Of a stretch of 5,384 bases of DNA, positions 5,212-5,384 are shown in pieces. Position 1 is the first letter of the stretch; the number at the start of each line of letters is the position of its first letter. The notes below the pieces were generated by a model, which had not been told where the DNA came from, did not search any database, and saw only the letters and a list, made by a program, of their open reading frames with translations. The position numbers and the translations under genes are program-made. Source of the DNA: Candidatus Saccharimonadota bacterium (lineage in GTDB: Bacteria; Patescibacteriota; Saccharimonadia; Saccharimonadales; SLHW01); NCBI GenBank assembly GCA_007132685.1, contig SLOC01000031.1, positions 1 to 5,384 of the forward strand. Reading direction: 5' to 3'.

Positions 5212-5287
5212 GGGGGTGTAGCTCAGTGGTTAGAGCAGTCGGCTCATAACCGATTGGTCGCTGGTTCGATCCCAGCCACCCCCACCA
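5212..5287 (+). tRNA. tRNA with CAT anticodon (elongator Met or Ile2)
   Basis: The complete 76-base cloverleaf includes the encoded CCA. The acceptor stem GGGGGTG (5212-5218) pairs with CACCCCC (5277-5283), the D-stem GCTC/GAGC is at 5221-5236, the anticodon stem GTCGG/CCGAT at 5238-5254 has the loop CTCATAA with CAT at 5245-5247, and the T-arm GCTGG, TTCGATC, CCAGC is at 5260-5276. Discriminator A is 5284 and CCA is 5285-5287. It is not the initiator: base pair 1-72 is formed and the three G-C pairs typical of the initiator anticodon stem are absent. The D-arm, variable loop TGGTC and T-stem resemble bacterial Ile2(CAT) genes, whose C34 is modified to lysidine by TilS, as well as some elongator tRNA-Met genes, so identity is unresolved. 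Confidence 0.95.
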
Positions 5288-5303
5288 CGAAAAATCTTCA
5301 TCA

Positions 5304-5330
5304 GTATTTTAACGCAGGCTTATAAAATAC
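5304..5330. promoter_or_regulatory. Inverted repeat over a candidate -10, possible operator
   Basis: GTATTTTA at 5304-5311 and TAAAATAC at 5323-5330 form a perfect 8-bp dyad with an 11-base centre. The right half contains TAAAAT, a possible -10 box, followed five bases later by an ATG at 5334. The arrangement could be a repressor operator over a promoter, or an A/T-rich hairpin ending the tRNA transcript. There is no convincing -35 and no TG extension. Confidence 0.4.
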
Positions 5331-5333
5331 GTT

Positions 5334-5384
5334 ATGAATATCTCGTGGCACCGCCACCTGTTTGCAAAACAGAAGATTTTGAAG
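5334..5384 (+). CDS. Start of an unrecognised gene, 3' partial
   Basis: An ATG at 5334 opens a frame of 17 codons that reaches the window edge without a stop: MNISWHRHLFAKQKILK. It lies 46 bases after the tRNA and five to eight bases after TATAAA/TAAAAT at 5321-5328, matching the short-leader arrangement seen at the other gene starts. The basic, amphipathic N-terminus (Trp, two His, four Lys, one Arg) could precede a membrane helix, but too little is visible to name it. Chance openness over 51 bases is quite possible. Confidence 0.4.
   Translation, partial: MNISWHRHLFAKQKILK

Noticed and set aside
5291..5380. Structured RNA closed by AAAATCTTC (5291-5299) and GAAGATTTT (5372-5380)
   Set aside because: The 9-bp pairing is perfect and encloses smaller hairpins, but it is A/T-rich, 72 bases apart and overlaps a plausible coding start. 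No known RNA family is recognised.
5331..5384. Start of a tRNA-Cys gene (arm CTGT, loop TTGCAAA, ACAG at 5358-5371)
   Set aside because: The anticodon-like arm has only four pairs, and the region before it cannot form a normal D-arm: GTGGC/GCCAC closes on a three-base loop and the conserved D-loop GG is missing. The rest is outside the window.

Overview
The window looks like part of a bacterial chromosome with roughly balanced base composition, standard genetic code and TAA as the stop codon of every complete gene end seen. I think a Patescibacteria/CPR member is most likely, possibly Saccharibacteria. The reasons are a surface protein whose C-terminal module I recall from CPR genomes, start codons lying directly behind extended -10 promoters with little or no Shine-Dalgarno sequence, intergenic runs of degenerate 7-base repeats, and several unrecognised genes. 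This lineage call is inference from recall and gene style; no marker gene here proves it.

Layout: (1) 2-1297 (+) is the 3' part of a large secreted or surface protein gene. It carries three near-identical 48-50 residue Asp-box (BNR/sialidase-type) repeats followed by a Cys-containing beta-rich C-terminal module. (2) 1298-1570 is non-coding and holds two blocks of degenerate heptad repeats, a strong hairpin that is probably a terminator, and the best promoter in the window. (3) 1571-2777 (+) holds two unrecognised genes that probably form a short operon. (4) 2806-4240 (+) holds a tRNA-dihydrouridine synthase overlapped by an unrecognised small gene. (5) 4241-5131 (-) is a membrane-anchored alpha/beta-hydrolase of the LpqC/polyhydroxybutyrate-depolymerase-like esterase family, convergent with the previous gene, the two stop codons touching. 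(6) 5212-5287 (+) is a CAT-anticodon tRNA transcribed divergently from the esterase. (7) From 5334 a new reading frame begins and runs off the end.

The genes do not form one obvious pathway. Two items concern tRNA (Dus and the tRNA gene itself), and two concern the cell envelope or outside (the Asp-box protein and the anchored esterase). I see no convincing defence, mobile or CRISPR system. The most noteworthy signals are the mosaic Asp-box repeats, the heptad repeats around the terminator, and the recurrent pattern of TGn-extended -10 boxes placed almost on the start codon, which suggests leaderless or near-leaderless mRNAs.
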